Below the pieces are notes generated by a model. The model searched no databases and was not told the DNA's origin. It saw only the letters and a list, made by a program, of their open reading frames with translations. From contig NZ_CAKLCM010000002.1 in assembly GCF_921292975.1 (NCBI RefSeq), forward strand, positions 310,001 to 374,000: a DNA stretch of 64,000 bases. Direction: 5' to 3'. Source of the DNA: Vibrio hippocampi. GTDB taxonomy: Bacteria > Pseudomonadota > Gammaproteobacteria > Enterobacterales > Vibrionaceae. Positions within the stretch are counted from its first letter, which is position 1; each line of letters begins with the position of its first letter. This document shows positions 42,498 to 52,390 of the stretch, piece by piece. A program made the position numbers and the translations under genes.

Positions 42498-43634
42498 ATG
42501 GCAGTAACAGTAAGCACTAACGTCTCGGCGATGACCGCTCAGCGTTACCTGAATAAAGCGTCAGATGAATTGAATACGTCAATGGAACGTCTTTCATCTG
42601 GTCACAAGATCAACAGCGCAAAAGATGACGCTGCCGGTCTACAAATTTCTAACCGTTTGACCGCTCAATCTCGTGGTTTGGATGTGGCAATGCGCAATGC
42701 CAATGATGGTATTTCGATTGCTCAAACTGCAGAAGGGGCAATGAATGAGTCAACGTCAATCATGCAACGTATGCGTGATTTGGCGATTCAATCTTCAAAC
42801 GGCACCAATACCGCTGCTGAGCGCACTGCCATCAACGAAGAGTCGAATGCACTGCAAGCAGAACTTAACCGTATTGCAGAAACAACCTCTTTTGGTGGTC
42901 GTCGTCTACTTAATGGTACATTTGGTGATGCGTCATTCCAGATTGGTGCTAACTCAGGTGAAGCCTTGATTATGGGACTAACCAGTATCCGTGCCGATGA
43001 TTACCGCATGGGCGGCACTACTTTCACCGCTGAAAATGGTAAAGGTGCAGGCTGGGAAGTCAATCAAGAGAACAGCGACCTTAAGTTTGAATTCCTGACC
43101 AAAGCTGGCGAAGAAATCAGTATTGATATCTTTGCTAAAGCAGGTGACGATATTGAAGAGTTGGCCAGTTATATCAACGGTCAATCTGATATGATTAATG
43201 CTTCTGTAGGTGATAACGGTGAACTACAAATCTTTGTAGCAGAGCCTAACCTTGAAGGTGCTATGTCGATTTCAGGCGGTCTTGCCTCTGATCTCGGTAT
43301 AAAAAGCGAAGGCAAGCAAACGACGGTTCAAGATATTGATATGACGTCAGTTGCTGGCTCGCAAAACGCAATTTCTGTGATTGACTCAGCGTTACGCTAT
43401 GTGGATTCACAGCGCTCTGATTTAGGTGCAAAACAAAACCGCCTAAGTCACAGCATTAACAACTTAGCCAACGTACAAGAAAACGTGGATGCGTCAAACA
43501 GCCGCATTAAAGATACCGATTTTGCTAAAGAGACCACGGCGATGACGAAAGCCCAAATCTTGCAGCAAGCTGGTACCTCGATTCTTGCACAAGCTAAACA
43601 GTTGCCTAACTCTGCAATGTCCTTACTACAATAA
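42498..43634 (+). CDS. flaC: Polar flagellin, FlaC type
   Basis: 378 residues. It starts [20 protein letters not shown], the start recalled for Vibrio FlaC. The conserved D0/D1 regions are [20 protein letters not shown] at the N-terminus and [34 protein letters not shown] at the C-terminus; a short variable middle forms the surface. No Cys is present. It follows a sigma-54-type promoter, in contrast to the two later flagellins with sigma-28 elements. A ribosome site AGGAGAG precedes the ATG. Confidence 0.93.
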   Translation: MAVTVSTNVSAMTAQRYLNKASDELNTSMERLSSGHKINSAKDDAAGLQISNRLTAQSRGLDVAMRNANDGISIAQTAEGAMNESTSIMQRMRDLAIQSSNGTNTAAERTAINEESNALQAELNRIAETTSFGGRRLLNGTFGDASFQIGANSGEALIMGLTSIRADDYRMGGTTFTAENGKGAGWEVNQENSDLKFEFLTKAGEEISIDIFAKAGDDIEELASYINGQSDMINASVGDNGELQIFVAEPNLEGAMSISGGLASDLGIKSEGKQTTVQDIDMTSVAGSQNAISVIDSALRYVDSQRSDLGAKQNRLSHSINNLANVQENVDASNSRIKDTDFAKETTAMTKAQILQQAGTSILAQAKQLPNSAMSLLQ

Positions 43635-43825
43635 TCGTAGTCAGCCATGACAGGTTTAAGTGAATGTTACTCCGCCAGACGTGGCAATAGTAACCTTTAC
43701 TTGGCAAGCATACTTAGTCGGCGTTTGAGGGCTCTCTCTCTCACCCTGCCTGATAACTAAAGCTAAGTATGTCGGATAGCCGGAATGTGTTCATTTCTCT
43801 GATCTCCACAGGCAGGCTTCCAACC

Positions 43826-43862
43826 AGCCCCAGTTCTCTCAAAGGAAAAGGGGCTTTTTTTC
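43826..43862 (+). terminator. Terminator after the first flagellin
   Basis: AGCCCC..GGGGCT with an 18-nt loop, followed by seven T. It lies in the 481-bp gap before the phosphatase gene. I see no other feature in that gap. Confidence 0.82.
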
Positions 43863-44115
43863 GTCTGTAATTTGCGGTTTTTGTTTGTTATCTAGCGTGT
43901 TTTGCCAATCGACATAAACCCACGCAATGCATTTTCGTTTCATTTCTTCATATTTTTCCTGCTAGCAATCAAGAATTTACCTACACTAACGGGTCTGGTG
44001 TCCTGTCGGTTTTAGGGTGATTTATACAGTAATTCCAGTTTTCGATTTATTTTAATAAAAAAGTCATATCGCTTACTTAGGTTGGAGGCAATTTCAATCA
44101 AGTAAGGACACTAAC

Positions 44116-45744
44116 GTGAACTTGTATCAACGTCTTATACCATTAACCGTGGCTTCATCTTTACTATTAGCTGGCTGTAACAGTGACGATAGTGCGACGG
44201 AACAGCAACTAGAAACGTCGACCAAGAAAAATATCATTCTTATGATTACCGATGGTGCCAGTGATGGCGCTTGGGATATTGCGAGCTTTTGGCAACATGG
44301 CGAACTGCTTAATGACACTTATCCCTACAATGCGCTGGATACGCGTTACGCAATGAGTACCTATGCCCTCAATGGCAACTCTGCACCTGATACCAGCGAA
44401 AACTGTGACGCATCCACGTATGCTGAAGGGTTTGGTTACGATCCTGAACAAGCGGCAAGCGATAAAGCGACCGATGCGACGACATTTACCCAGATGCAGG
44501 TTCTCGCTTATTCAGACGTCACCGGGACTCATGAACTGTGTCTTAATCCAGAGCAAGGAATGGGCTGTTCGGTGGTTATGTATGGGGAGTTGCCTATCAC
44601 CATTTACGCTAACGAGGTTAATTTAACCTTCGAAGCCTACGAATATATCAACACCAATTATACCGATTCAGCGGCGTCTGGGACGGCATTCGCGACCGGT
44701 GAGTCCACTTATAATGGGGCGATTAGCGTTGATAACTGTGGCAATACCTTGCTGCCTATCACGGCGTATGCCAAAGATCATGGACTTGCCACGGGTATTG
44801 TCTCCAGCGTTCAGTTCTCCCACGCTACACCGGCGGTGTTTGGTGCCAACAATACTTCACGTAGCAATACCGATGTTATTGGCTCCGATCTTCTGAATAA
44901 CGGTCATTTGGATCTGATTATGGGATCGGGTCATCCGTTGTTTGATGAAAATGGTGAGTCGCAAGAGGCCGATTATAGTTACATTGAAGCGCAGTCATGG
45001 CAGTCGTTGCAACAGGGTGAACTGGTATCGAAAACTCATCAAAAAGCATGGACTTTCATTGATTCTAAAGACAGTTTTGAGGCATTAGCCAATCAATCAG
45101 CCGATGAAGAAATGCTATCGGGTCCTTTGATTGGTCTAGTACAAAACAACGCGACATTACAGCAGTCACGTACGCTCTGTTCCGATGAGGACGCTGCTGT
45201 TGCGTTTGCATGTTCTTATGTTGAAAACGTTCCTAGCCTTGCCACAATGACAACTGGAGCGCTCAACTATTTGTCCCAAAATGACAAGGGTTTATTTGTG
45301 ATGATTGAAGGTGGCGCGGTGGATTGGGCGGCGCATGCCAACGATACAGCGCGAATTATCGAAGAACAAGTCGACTTCAATGACGCAGTAAAAGCGGCGT
45401 ACGATTGGGTGGAAGAAAATAGCAACTGGGATGAAACCTTGCTGATTGTCACCACCGATCATGGTAACTCGTTTGTGCTGGGCGCGTCGTCTGACCAAGC
45501 GGTGTATGATCCTGTCGCGATGACAGCCAAAGAACAGATGCCAGAAGTGAAATATTACAGTGGCTCTCATACTAATGAGTTGGTACGTTTTTATGCCAAG
45601 GGAATGGACAGCGAACGTTTTGCTGACTACGTGATCGGCAAAGATGACAACTATCCAAACCACTACCGCCATACTGGCGCAGATGGCAGCTACTTCCAAA
45701 ACAAGCATGTTTTTAATGTAGTGAAAGATATTCTCGACCAATAG
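44116..45744 (+). CDS. Alkaline phosphatase lipoprotein (PhoA superfamily)
   Basis: 542 residues. Lipobox LLAGC (Cys21) predicts a lipid-anchored exported protein. Alkaline phosphatase superfamily motifs: ILMITDGASDG (first metal Asp), catalytic Ser185 in YTDSAASGTAFATGE, EGGAVDWAAHAND and TTDHGNSFV (metal ligands), and SGSHTNELVRFYAKG. It should release phosphate from organic phosphate esters. It interrupts the flagellin genes with its own flanking terminators, so it is probably an independent unit. It is not a known flagellar protein. Confidence 0.9.
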   Translation: MNLYQRLIPLTVASSLLLAGCNSDDSATEQQLETSTKKNIILMITDGASDGAWDIASFWQHGELLNDTYPYNALDTRYAMSTYALNGNSAPDTSENCDASTYAEGFGYDPEQAASDKATDATTFTQMQVLAYSDVTGTHELCLNPEQGMGCSVVMYGELPITIYANEVNLTFEAYEYINTNYTDSAASGTAFATGESTYNGAISVDNCGNTLLPITAYAKDHGLATGIVSSVQFSHATPAVFGANNTSRSNTDVIGSDLLNNGHLDLIMGSGHPLFDENGESQEADYSYIEAQSWQSLQQGELVSKTHQKAWTFIDSKDSFEALANQSADEEMLSGPLIGLVQNNATLQQSRTLCSDEDAAVAFACSYVENVPSLATMTTGALNYLSQNDKGLFVMIEGGAVDWAAHANDTARIIEEQVDFNDAVKAAYDWVEENSNWDETLLIVTTDHGNSFVLGASSDQAVYDPVAMTAKEQMPEVKYYSGSHTNELVRFYAKGMDSERFADYVIGKDDNYPNHYRHTGADGSYFQNKHVFNVVKDILDQ

Positions 45745-45768
45745 TGTTGAGCAAAATACGCTTTTGTT

Positions 45769-45796
45769 GGCCGCTTGATTATCAAGCGGCCTTTTT
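45769..45796 (+). terminator. Terminator after the phosphatase gene
   Basis: GGCCGCTTGAT-TATCAAGCGGCC followed by TTTTTT; a long perfect stem. The rest of the 353-bp gap carries the sigma-28 promoter of the next flagellin. Confidence 0.92.
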
Positions 45797-45990
45797 TATG
45801 GCGGAATCCTAATGGGAGTGATTGGCTTTATTGGATGATTTCGGGGCTAAAATATCGAGTTAAAAATCCCGTGAAACCGGATGTTTTCGGCGTGATTTTG
45901 ATTAACTTTAGCAACAAATTGCCTTTACTGAACTGTTTGATTAAAACTTGGCCAAGTGACGTTTTTTTCTGATTTTTTTCCGTTTTTTTC

Positions 45991-46017
45991 TAAAGGTTTT
46001 TTCGGCTGAGTCGTTAA
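45991..46017 (+). promoter_or_regulatory. Sigma-28 promoter of the second flagellin
   Basis: TAAAGGTT, 11 bases, GTCGTTAA, close to the FliA consensus TAAAGTTT-N11-GCCGATAA. About 80 bp before the gene. Confidence 0.78.
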
Positions 46018-46097
46018 ACGAAGTAACTTTGAGAGAACTACTTGGTTTTCCGAGACGTCGGAAACCGCTACACCGGAAAATCAATTGGAGAAACACA

Positions 46098-47231
46098 ATG
46101 GCTGTAAATGTAAACACTAACGTATCGGCAATGACCGCTCAACGTTACCTAAACAACGCAAACCAAGCGCAAAACGCGTCGATGGAACGTCTATCTTCTG
46201 GCTTCAAAATCAACAGCGCAAAAGATGACGCAGCGGGCCTACAAATCTCAAACCGTTTGAACGTTCAAAGCCGTGGTCTTGACGTCGCGGTGCGTAACGC
46301 CAATGACGGTATCTCGATTGCACAAACCGCAGAAGGTGCAATGAACGAGACCACCAACATTCTACAACGTATGCGTGATCTGTCTTTGCAATCATCAAAT
46401 GGTTCAAACTCAAAATCAGAGCGTGTTGCGATTCAAGAAGAAGTGACTGCACTGAACGACGAACTCAACCGTATTGCAGAAACCACGTCTTTTGGTGGTA
46501 ACCGTCTACTGAACGGTACTCACGGCACCAAATCTTTCCAAATCGGCTCTGACAATGGTGAAGCGGTGATGCTAAGCCTGCGTGATATGCGTTCAGACAA
46601 CGAAATGATGGGTGGCGCAAGCTATCAAGCGGTCAATGGCAAAGGTAAAGATTGGGAAGTGGCTAGCGGTGCTAACGACCTGACTATCTCATTGACAGAT
46701 TCTTTCGGTGCAGAGCAAGAAATTACAATCAACGCGAAAGCGGGCGACGATATCGAAGAATTGGCGACGTACATCAACGGTCAAACAGACCTAGTCAAAG
46801 CGTCAGTGAACGAAGATGGTCAGCTACAAGTGTTCGCAGGCAACAACAAAGTTGACGGCGCAGTGAGCTTTTCAGGCGGTCTTGCTGGTGAGCTAGACAT
46901 GGGTGAAGGCAAAGCGGTGACCGTTGATACCATCGACGTGACGTCTGTGGGTGGTGCACAAGAGTCGGTAGCGATTATTGATGCAGCACTAAAGTATGTG
47001 GATAGCCACCGTGCGGAGCTGGGTGCATTCCAAAACCGTTTCGACCATGCGATCAACAACCTAGATAACATCAACGAAAACGTGAACGCATCGAAGAGCC
47101 GTATCAAAGATACCGACTTTGCGAAAGAAACAACGTCAATGACGAAGAGCCAGATCCTATCTCAAGCATCAAGCTCCATCTTGGCGCAAGCGAAACAGGC
47201 ACCAAACTCGGCACTAAGCCTACTTGGCTAA
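46098..47231 (+). CDS. flaB: Polar flagellin, second copy (FlaB-like)
   Basis: 377 residues from [20 protein letters not shown], with ribosome site TTGGAGAAA; 23 in-frame codons upstream are not flagellin-like. D0/D1 blocks [20 protein letters not shown] and C-terminal [22 protein letters not shown] are present. It is nearly identical in the N-terminal D1 region to the next flagellin, but the DNA differs at synonymous sites, so the copies are old and kept by selection. The name FlaB is a recollection-based guess from the N-terminus. Confidence 0.9.
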   Translation: MAVNVNTNVSAMTAQRYLNNANQAQNASMERLSSGFKINSAKDDAAGLQISNRLNVQSRGLDVAVRNANDGISIAQTAEGAMNETTNILQRMRDLSLQSSNGSNSKSERVAIQEEVTALNDELNRIAETTSFGGNRLLNGTHGTKSFQIGSDNGEAVMLSLRDMRSDNEMMGGASYQAVNGKGKDWEVASGANDLTISLTDSFGAEQEITINAKAGDDIEELATYINGQTDLVKASVNEDGQLQVFAGNNKVDGAVSFSGGLAGELDMGEGKAVTVDTIDVTSVGGAQESVAIIDAALKYVDSHRAELGAFQNRFDHAINNLDNINENVNASKSRIKDTDFAKETTSMTKSQILSQASSSILAQAKQAPNSALSLLG

Positions 47232-47252
47232 TCGTTTTAGCGTTTATTATTC

Positions 47253-47305
47253 GTAAAGCTCGTAGTACCGATAAAGCTCGTATTACGTATAACGCTCGTA
47301 GTACC
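47253..47305. repeat. Three-copy 17-19-bp imperfect tandem repeat after the second flagellin
   Basis: GTAAAGCTCGTAGTACC, GATAAAGCTCGTATTAC and GTATAACGCTCGTAGTACC lie between the flagellin stop and its terminator. Confidence 0.8.
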
Positions 47306-47340
47306 AATAAAACGAGATTACAAAATAAACAGATTACCAA

Positions 47341-47376
47341 TAAAAACCAGAGCTTCGGCTCTGGTTTTGTTTTTGG
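47341..47376 (+). terminator. Terminator after the second flagellin
   Basis: AACCAGAGC-TTCG-GCTCTGGTT followed by TTGTTTTTG; a stable UUCG-type tetraloop and 9-bp stem. Confidence 0.9.
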
Positions 47377-47435
47377 ATCGAAGTCACAAGTCATCAATCA
47401 ATTGAATTAATTGCCAAAAAATCCATTTTTTTTCC

Positions 47436-47462
47436 TAAAGCTTCTCTAGTAATCGCCGTTAA
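47436..47462 (+). promoter_or_regulatory. Sigma-28 promoter of the third flagellin
   Basis: TAAAGCTT, 11 bases, GCCGTTAA, the best FliA-type match in the window. About 85 bp before the gene. Confidence 0.85.
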
Positions 47463-47547
47463 AGGGATTGAGAGAAATGAAATTAGGTGTGCCAATGTGA
47501 GGTGAGAGACACGGCGGCCACTAACCTATATGCCTAAGGAGATCAGA

Positions 47548-48678
47548 ATGGCAATTAATGTAAATACCAATGTATCTGCAATGACCGCTCAGCGTTATCT
47601 AAATAATGCTGCGGAAGGTACTCAAAAATCAATGGAGCGTTTGTCTTCTGGCTATAAAATCAATAGCGCAAAAGACGATGCTGCAGGTCTACAAATTTCT
47701 AACCGTTTGACGTCACAGAGCCGTGGTTTAGACATGGCGGTGAAGAATGCGAATGACGGTATTTCTATCGCGCAAACCGCAGAAGGTGCAATGGATGAAA
47801 GTACTAACATCCTGCAACGTATGCGTGACCTATCACTTCAATCTTCTAACGGTTCAAACTCAAAGTCTGAGCGTGTCGCGATTCAAGAAGAAGTCACTGC
47901 ACTTAACGACGAACTAAACCGTATTGCTGAAACCACTTCTTTCGGTGGCAACCGCCTACTTAACGGTACTTATGGTACTCAGTCTTTCCAAATCGGTGCT
48001 GACTCAGGCGAAGCGGTACAGCTAAGCATGGGCAACCTACGTTCTGACAACAAGGACATGGGCGGCAAGAGCTACGCAGCACAAGAAGGTAAAGGCGCAG
48101 ATTGGGCAGTGAGCAAAGGCGCTGACCTAACCATGAGCTACACCAACAAGCAAGGTGAAGCGGTTGAGCTGTCTATCTCTGCGAAAGAAGGCGATGACAT
48201 TGAGCAGCTTGCGACTTACATCAACGGTCAAAGTGATGATGTAAAAGCCTCTGTGGGCGAAGATGGCAAAATGCAATTGTTTGCTTCTACGCAAAAAGTG
48301 GAAGGTGCTGTTGAGTTTGGTGGTTCTCTAGCGACTGAACTCGATTTAGGTGAAGGCAAAGATGTTACCGTTAAAGATATCGACGTAACAACGGTTGCGG
48401 GCGCTCAAGAAGCAGTGGCTATCATCGACGGTGCGCTTAAGAATGTTGACTCTCAACGTGCGTCTTTAGGTGCATTCCAAAACCGTTTTGACCACGCGAT
48501 CAATAACCTAAGTAACATCAACGAAAACGTGAATGCTTCTAACAGCCGAATCAAAGACACTGATTACGCGAAAGAAACCACCGCGATGACGAAGAGCCAA
48601 ATCTTGCAACAAGCAAGTACGTCTATTCTTGCTCAAGCTAAGCAGTCTCCATCTGCTGCTCTAAGCCTACTAGGCTAA
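47548..48678 (+). CDS. Polar flagellin, third copy
   Basis: 376 residues from [20 protein letters not shown] (six upstream in-frame codons are dropped because AAGGAGAT precedes this ATG). Conserved ends: [20 protein letters not shown] and [20 protein letters not shown]. The middle is diverged from the second flagellin. Several Vibrio paralogues share this N-terminus, so I do not assign a letter. A sigma-28 promoter implies expression after hook completion. Confidence 0.9.
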   Translation: MAINVNTNVSAMTAQRYLNNAAEGTQKSMERLSSGYKINSAKDDAAGLQISNRLTSQSRGLDMAVKNANDGISIAQTAEGAMDESTNILQRMRDLSLQSSNGSNSKSERVAIQEEVTALNDELNRIAETTSFGGNRLLNGTYGTQSFQIGADSGEAVQLSMGNLRSDNKDMGGKSYAAQEGKGADWAVSKGADLTMSYTNKQGEAVELSISAKEGDDIEQLATYINGQSDDVKASVGEDGKMQLFASTQKVEGAVEFGGSLATELDLGEGKDVTVKDIDVTTVAGAQEAVAIIDGALKNVDSQRASLGAFQNRFDHAINNLSNINENVNASNSRIKDTDYAKETTAMTKSQILQQASTSILAQAKQSPSAALSLLG

Positions 48679-48701
48679 GTACTACCTTAGACCAAGAGCT
48701 T

Positions 48702-48732
48702 TCTAGACCACCGATAAGTCGTTTGGTCTAGA
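48702..48732 (+). other. Stem-loop after the third flagellin
   Basis: TCTAGACCA..TGGTCTAGA, a perfect 9-bp stem with 13-nt loop, without a T-run. Either an mRNA-stabilising 3' hairpin or a weak terminator before flaG. Confidence 0.45.
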
Positions 48733-48856
48733 GGCTTAGACAATGGGGTGAGCGGTGAAGCAGGTAACTGCTAAGCTGCTGGCTCTGTTGACGTCACTGA
48801 GGGAAACTATTAACCCAAAAGGTAGATAGCAGAGGTTAAGAACGGGAGATTAGACT

Positions 48857-49303
48857 ATGGATATTGCATCCTACGCATCGAACATTCAGCCTTTTTCCTC
48901 ATCTAGTGGCACAGAAATTGCTTCAAAAAATACCAAGGCGAGTGAAGTGCCGCTTGAAGCCGACAGTCAGACCGTTGTCCGACAAGCAGAGGCGTCAAGC
49001 AGTACTGAAAGCGACAAGCTAGCCGAAAGGCAGGCAGCAGAAGTTATTCAACGTATGGCAGCGTTCCGAGAAGATCTTAATGAATCGGAACGGGAAAAGA
49101 TGGTTGAGAAGATCGGTGAGTTTTTAACGGAGATGAATACAGGTTTGTCCTTTCGTACCGATGAAGACTCCGGTCGAGATATTGTGACCGTTTATGCCAA
49201 GGATAGCGGCGATATTATTCGTCAAATTCCTAATGAAGAACTTTTGGATGTCCTCAATCGTCTTGAGCGTCATGGTTCAATGACCATAGATATGATGGTT
49301 TAG
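48857..49303 (+). CDS. flaG: Flagellar protein FlaG
   Basis: 148 residues. The C-terminal FlaG domain is clear: LSFRTDEDSGRDIVTVYAKDSGDIIRQIPNEELLDVLNRLE. The N-terminal half is a Ser/Glu-rich variable region. FlaG affects filament length and lies, as usual in Vibrio, between the flagellins and fliD. Confidence 0.93.
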   Translation: MDIASYASNIQPFSSSSGTEIASKNTKASEVPLEADSQTVVRQAEASSSTESDKLAERQAAEVIQRMAAFREDLNESEREKMVEKIGEFLTEMNTGLSFRTDEDSGRDIVTVYAKDSGDIIRQIPNEELLDVLNRLERHGSMTIDMMV

Positions 49304-49357
49304 TCTCGATTCATTAGAATCGAACTCAGTATTTTTAATTGAAGCGGTTTGGTGAAT

Positions 49358-51376
49358 ATGGGTCCAATAGGCATGTCGTCTGGGATGGATATCAACTCCA
49401 TGGTAAGCAAAATAGTTGATGCAGAGCGTGTGCCTAAACAGCAACGTATCAATTACGCGCGTGATCAAGTTGATGCCAGTATCAGTGCTTATGGTCGACT
49501 CAGAGAGTCACTAGATACGATGAAAAATCTGATGGCAAACTTTCGTCAGGAAAAAGCGTTTGCAACACGCAGCGTGAATACTTCTGAGGATAGTGTGGTG
49601 TCGGCAACCGCAACAACCGATGCGATTGCCGGTAACTACGCCGTCGATGTATTGCAGCTTGCCCAAAGCCATAAGATAGCCTCGGATCCCATTCCAGAGG
49701 ACATCAAATTTGGTCCCGGCAAGCTGCAAATTTCTCTAGGTGACGATAGTTTTGACCTCTCGGTTGGCAAATATTCCAAGCTAACCGACATCGTTCGATC
49801 CATTAATGGCTCGCGCAGCAACCCCGGGGTGCGTGCGTCGGTGATTAAGGATATGGATGGTCCACGCCTTATTATTGCCGCCAACCAGTCTGGCGCGGAA
49901 AAATCAATTTCTATTAACGTGCAAGCGGAGCCGGAAAGCGAGCTGCAACGTTTCGAATATAAAACCCTAGAGCAACGCGTCGCGGACTTAGAATCCGCAC
50001 AAGCTAACGTCGTGGCTTTAGCCAATAACATCACGCCAGAAGAGGCGGCGGCGCAAATAGCAAGTGAATCTCCTGAGCGTGTTGATTCAGCGGATGCGTC
50101 ACAGAATCCAGATTCATTATCGACACAACAAGCGGCTCAGTCAGCGAACGATCCTCAAACGCTAACCGAAGAGTCGTCCGCATCACAGCAAGAATTCACG
50201 CAACAAGATTTAATTCAACAACAGCAAGCACAACAGCAACTCGCACAACAAGCGGCAATTTCTGGCCGCCCTGAAGATATGATCCCCGGTTGGACTAATA
50301 CCGCCTCGGGGACATTGATGGATTCCTACCGTCATCCTGAACCAGAACTTGACGATATCGCTTTAGAAAAATCAACACAGGTTCCGGGCTGGAGCAATAC
50401 CGCCTCAGGGACATTGACCGACTCTTATGTCACGGTTAATGAAGCGCAGGCGAAGCTAGATGAAGAGTTGGCGCAAGAGAAGCAGGAAATTGAGCAGGCA
50501 GTGGTCAAAGGTGAAATAACCGAAGAACAGGCCAAGCAGATTGAGCGCAGTAAGCTCGAGCCAGAAGAGATAGAACGCCTAGAAAAAGTCGAAGTCGCTC
50601 AACAAGAGTTGCAACAAGCTCAGCAAGCGGTGAGGACTTATCAGGGGATGAGCCAAGTTCAAGCGGCGCAAGATTCCGTCGTGGTCCTCGATGGCGTGGC
50701 AAAATTAGCGAGTCACAACAATGTCATTGAAGATGCCATTGAAGGGGTAGACTTGACCCTAAAAGGCACCACCAAACCCGGAGAGCGAGCGTCGGAAATT
50801 GGGGTGGAATATGACCGAAATAGTGTTCGTGCCGATATTGAACAGTTTGTTGCGGCTTACAATCAATTTTTCCAGGTCTCACAACAGCTTTCCAAGGTGG
50901 ACCCAGTAACCGGACAAGCCGGTCCCCTTGCTGGCGACAGCATTGTACGAAGTGCGGATAGCCGACTTAAATCGGTGTTCTCTAGCACTATCGAGCAAGC
51001 TCCGCCAGACATTCAATCGCTCACAGAGTTCGGTATTACCACCACTAGGCAAGGTAATCTTGAAATCAACTACCAGATGCTCGACAAGCAGCTGAATAAT
51101 AACTTTAACAAGTTAGAAGACTTTTTTGGCGGCAACCAAGGCTTTGCCAAAAAAGTGGAAGATGCCATCCACAGTCTGACGGGTGTGACGGGGTCGATTC
51201 GGACGCGAGAAAAGAGTTTAGGTGAACAAAATTATCGGTTAAATGACGACCAAGACAAGCTAGACCGACGCATGGATTCGTTACAGCAGCGTACGCACGA
51301 TAAGTTCAGTGCGATGCAAGACGCGACCAGCAAGATGCAGGCACAACTGTCGGGTTTGATGAATGGTCTGGCTTAA
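49358..51376 (+). CDS. fliD: Flagellar filament cap protein FliD
   Basis: 672 residues from ATG 49358 (MGPIGMSSGMDINSMVSKIV); GTG at 49352 is possible. N-terminal FliD_N and C-terminal FliD_C (SVRADIEQFVAAYNQFFQVSQQLS, DFFGGNQGFAKKVEDAI) domains are present. A large central insert holds a Gln-rich run (about 265-300) and two copies of a PGW(T/S)NTASGTL(M/T)DSY motif (about 309-324 and 341-356), then a Glu/Gln-rich helical stretch. It caps the filament so flagellins can add. The stop codon is inside a short tandem repeat. Confidence 0.93.
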   Translation: MGPIGMSSGMDINSMVSKIVDAERVPKQQRINYARDQVDASISAYGRLRESLDTMKNLMANFRQEKAFATRSVNTSEDSVVSATATTDAIAGNYAVDVLQLAQSHKIASDPIPEDIKFGPGKLQISLGDDSFDLSVGKYSKLTDIVRSINGSRSNPGVRASVIKDMDGPRLIIAANQSGAEKSISINVQAEPESELQRFEYKTLEQRVADLESAQANVVALANNITPEEAAAQIASESPERVDSADASQNPDSLSTQQAAQSANDPQTLTEESSASQQEFTQQDLIQQQQAQQQLAQQAAISGRPEDMIPGWTNTASGTLMDSYRHPEPELDDIALEKSTQVPGWSNTASGTLTDSYVTVNEAQAKLDEELAQEKQEIEQAVVKGEITEEQAKQIERSKLEPEEIERLEKVEVAQQELQQAQQAVRTYQGMSQVQAAQDSVVVLDGVAKLASHNNVIEDAIEGVDLTLKGTTKPGERASEIGVEYDRNSVRADIEQFVAAYNQFFQVSQQLSKVDPVTGQAGPLAGDSIVRSADSRLKSVFSSTIEQAPPDIQSLTEFGITTTRQGNLEINYQMLDKQLNNNFNKLEDFFGGNQGFAKKVEDAIHSLTGVTGSIRTREKSLGEQNYRLNDDQDKLDRRMDSLQQRTHDKFSAMQDATSKMQAQLSGLMNGLA

Positions 51377-51393
51377 TAAATGGTCTCGCTAGA
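51360..51393. repeat. Two-copy 17-bp imperfect tandem repeat across the fliD stop
   Basis: TGAATGGTCTGGCTTAA is followed by TAAATGGTCTCGCTAGA, with a further partial copy TGAATCGCTTAG. The fliD stop lies in the first unit. Confidence 0.65.
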
Positions 51394-51422
51394 TGAATCG
51401 CTTAGCCACAAGGTAACCGGTG

Positions 51423-51740
51423 ATGAATGATGAGCTCAAGCAACGTATCGCAGCATTGTGTGATCTAGATCGCCAATTGTTTGATCTGTTGCAGAAAAAT
51501 GAATTAGAGACTGAAGAAATCACCCATCTGGTCGATAAAAGACAACAGCATATACATTACTTGATTGCCTTCGGGGAGCAGCATGCCGACCTGAAACAGA
51601 CTTCGCAGTGGTTGCAAATCGTCAAATCGACCCAGCAAATCAGTGAGTTAATGCAATCAAAAACACAGCAATTAGGACTGACGTTGCAAAAGGTTCGCCA
51701 CGGCAACAAGTCCATAAAGCAGTACCAGAAATTTATTTGA
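51423..51740 (+). CDS. flaI: FlaI, small FliT-like flagellar protein
   Basis: 105 residues from the ATG at 51423 (GTG one codon earlier is possible). Mostly helical and charged, with DRQLFDLLQKNELETEEITHLVDKRQQHI. Its position between fliD and fliS identifies it as Vibrio FlaI, probably a FliT-type chaperone of FliD. The sequence itself is too short for a firm functional call. Confidence 0.8.
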   Translation: MNDELKQRIAALCDLDRQLFDLLQKNELETEEITHLVDKRQQHIHYLIAFGEQHADLKQTSQWLQIVKSTQQISELMQSKTQQLGLTLQKVRHGNKSIKQYQKFI

Positions 51741-51750
51741 GAGGTTAGTG

Positions 51751-52161
51751 ATGCGCGGTTCATTACAAGCATATAAGAAAGTATCTGTCGATAGTCAGCT
51801 CAGTGCGGCATCGCCTCACAAAGTGATCCAGATGTTGATGGGTGGCGCAATCGAGCGCTTGATTCAAGCCAAAGCAGCAATGGAGCAGGGGAACATTCCT
51901 GTGAAAGGCGAGCGTATTGGTAAAGCGCTGGATATCATCATTGCGCTTCGCAGTTGCCTGTCGATGAGTGATGGTGGTGATATTGCCAGTAACCTAGACC
52001 AATTGTATGAATTTATGATTAGCCAGATCACCGCCGCGAACCATGAAAACAATCCTGCGCCTATTGACGATGTGATCGAGATTATTCGTGAGATCAAATC
52101 GGCTTGGGATCAAATCCCTCAAGACTTCCACAACTTAACTGCTCAAGAAGTTGGCATCTAA
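51751..52161 (+). CDS. fliS: Flagellin export chaperone FliS
   Basis: 136 residues from the ATG at 51751, with the GAGAGG ribosome site; a GTG one codon earlier is in frame. FliS blocks: LQAYKKVSVDSQLSAASPHKVIQMLMGGAIERL and GKALDIIIALRSCLSMSDGGDIASNLDQLYEFM. It binds the C-terminus of flagellins in the cytosol to stop early assembly. It ends the flaG-fliS run, followed by a terminator. Confidence 0.95.
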   Translation: MRGSLQAYKKVSVDSQLSAASPHKVIQMLMGGAIERLIQAKAAMEQGNIPVKGERIGKALDIIIALRSCLSMSDGGDIASNLDQLYEFMISQITAANHENNPAPIDDVIEIIREIKSAWDQIPQDFHNLTAQEVGI

Positions 52162-52204
52162 ACCGTTTTGCCTTGAAAAGTGATAGTCACTCAGTTGCTA
52201 TATT

Positions 52205-52255
52205 AAAACAATGCCAATAGAATAGATGCCATTCTTAGCCGAATGGCATTGTTTT
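52205..52255. terminator. Terminator after fliS
   Basis: AAAACAATGCCA..TGGCATTGTTTT, a perfect 12-bp stem with a 27-nt loop that can itself fold (GATGCCATTC..GAATGGCAT). A-run and T-run allow either direction. Confidence 0.8.
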
Positions 52256-52338
52256 ATCCCGCTACCCGTTTTATAACTCATTCATTTTATTTATAAAACG
52301 CCAACGTCAATAATATTAATTTTGATTATAATTAAAAT

Positions 52339-52354
52339 GACAAAAATTTGACGC
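52339..52354 (+). promoter_or_regulatory. Element shared by flrA and flrB upstream regions, copy 1
   Basis: GACAAAAATTTGACGC lies 36 bases before flrA. A copy with one difference, GACAAAAAATTGACGC, lies upstream of flrB at 54003. The TGAC half-sites resemble those of FleQ boxes in Pseudomonas (FlrA is a FleQ homologue), so it may be an FlrA site. Function is inferred. Confidence 0.5.
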
Positions 52355-52390
52355 TAGGTGGCTCCACTATCAAGGCGCGATTTCTGATTC

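Noticed and set aside
46098..48678. Recent gene conversion between the second and third flagellins
   Set aside because: The N-terminal proteins are nearly identical, but the DNA differs at many third codon positions in the same stretch, so selection explains it better than recent copying.
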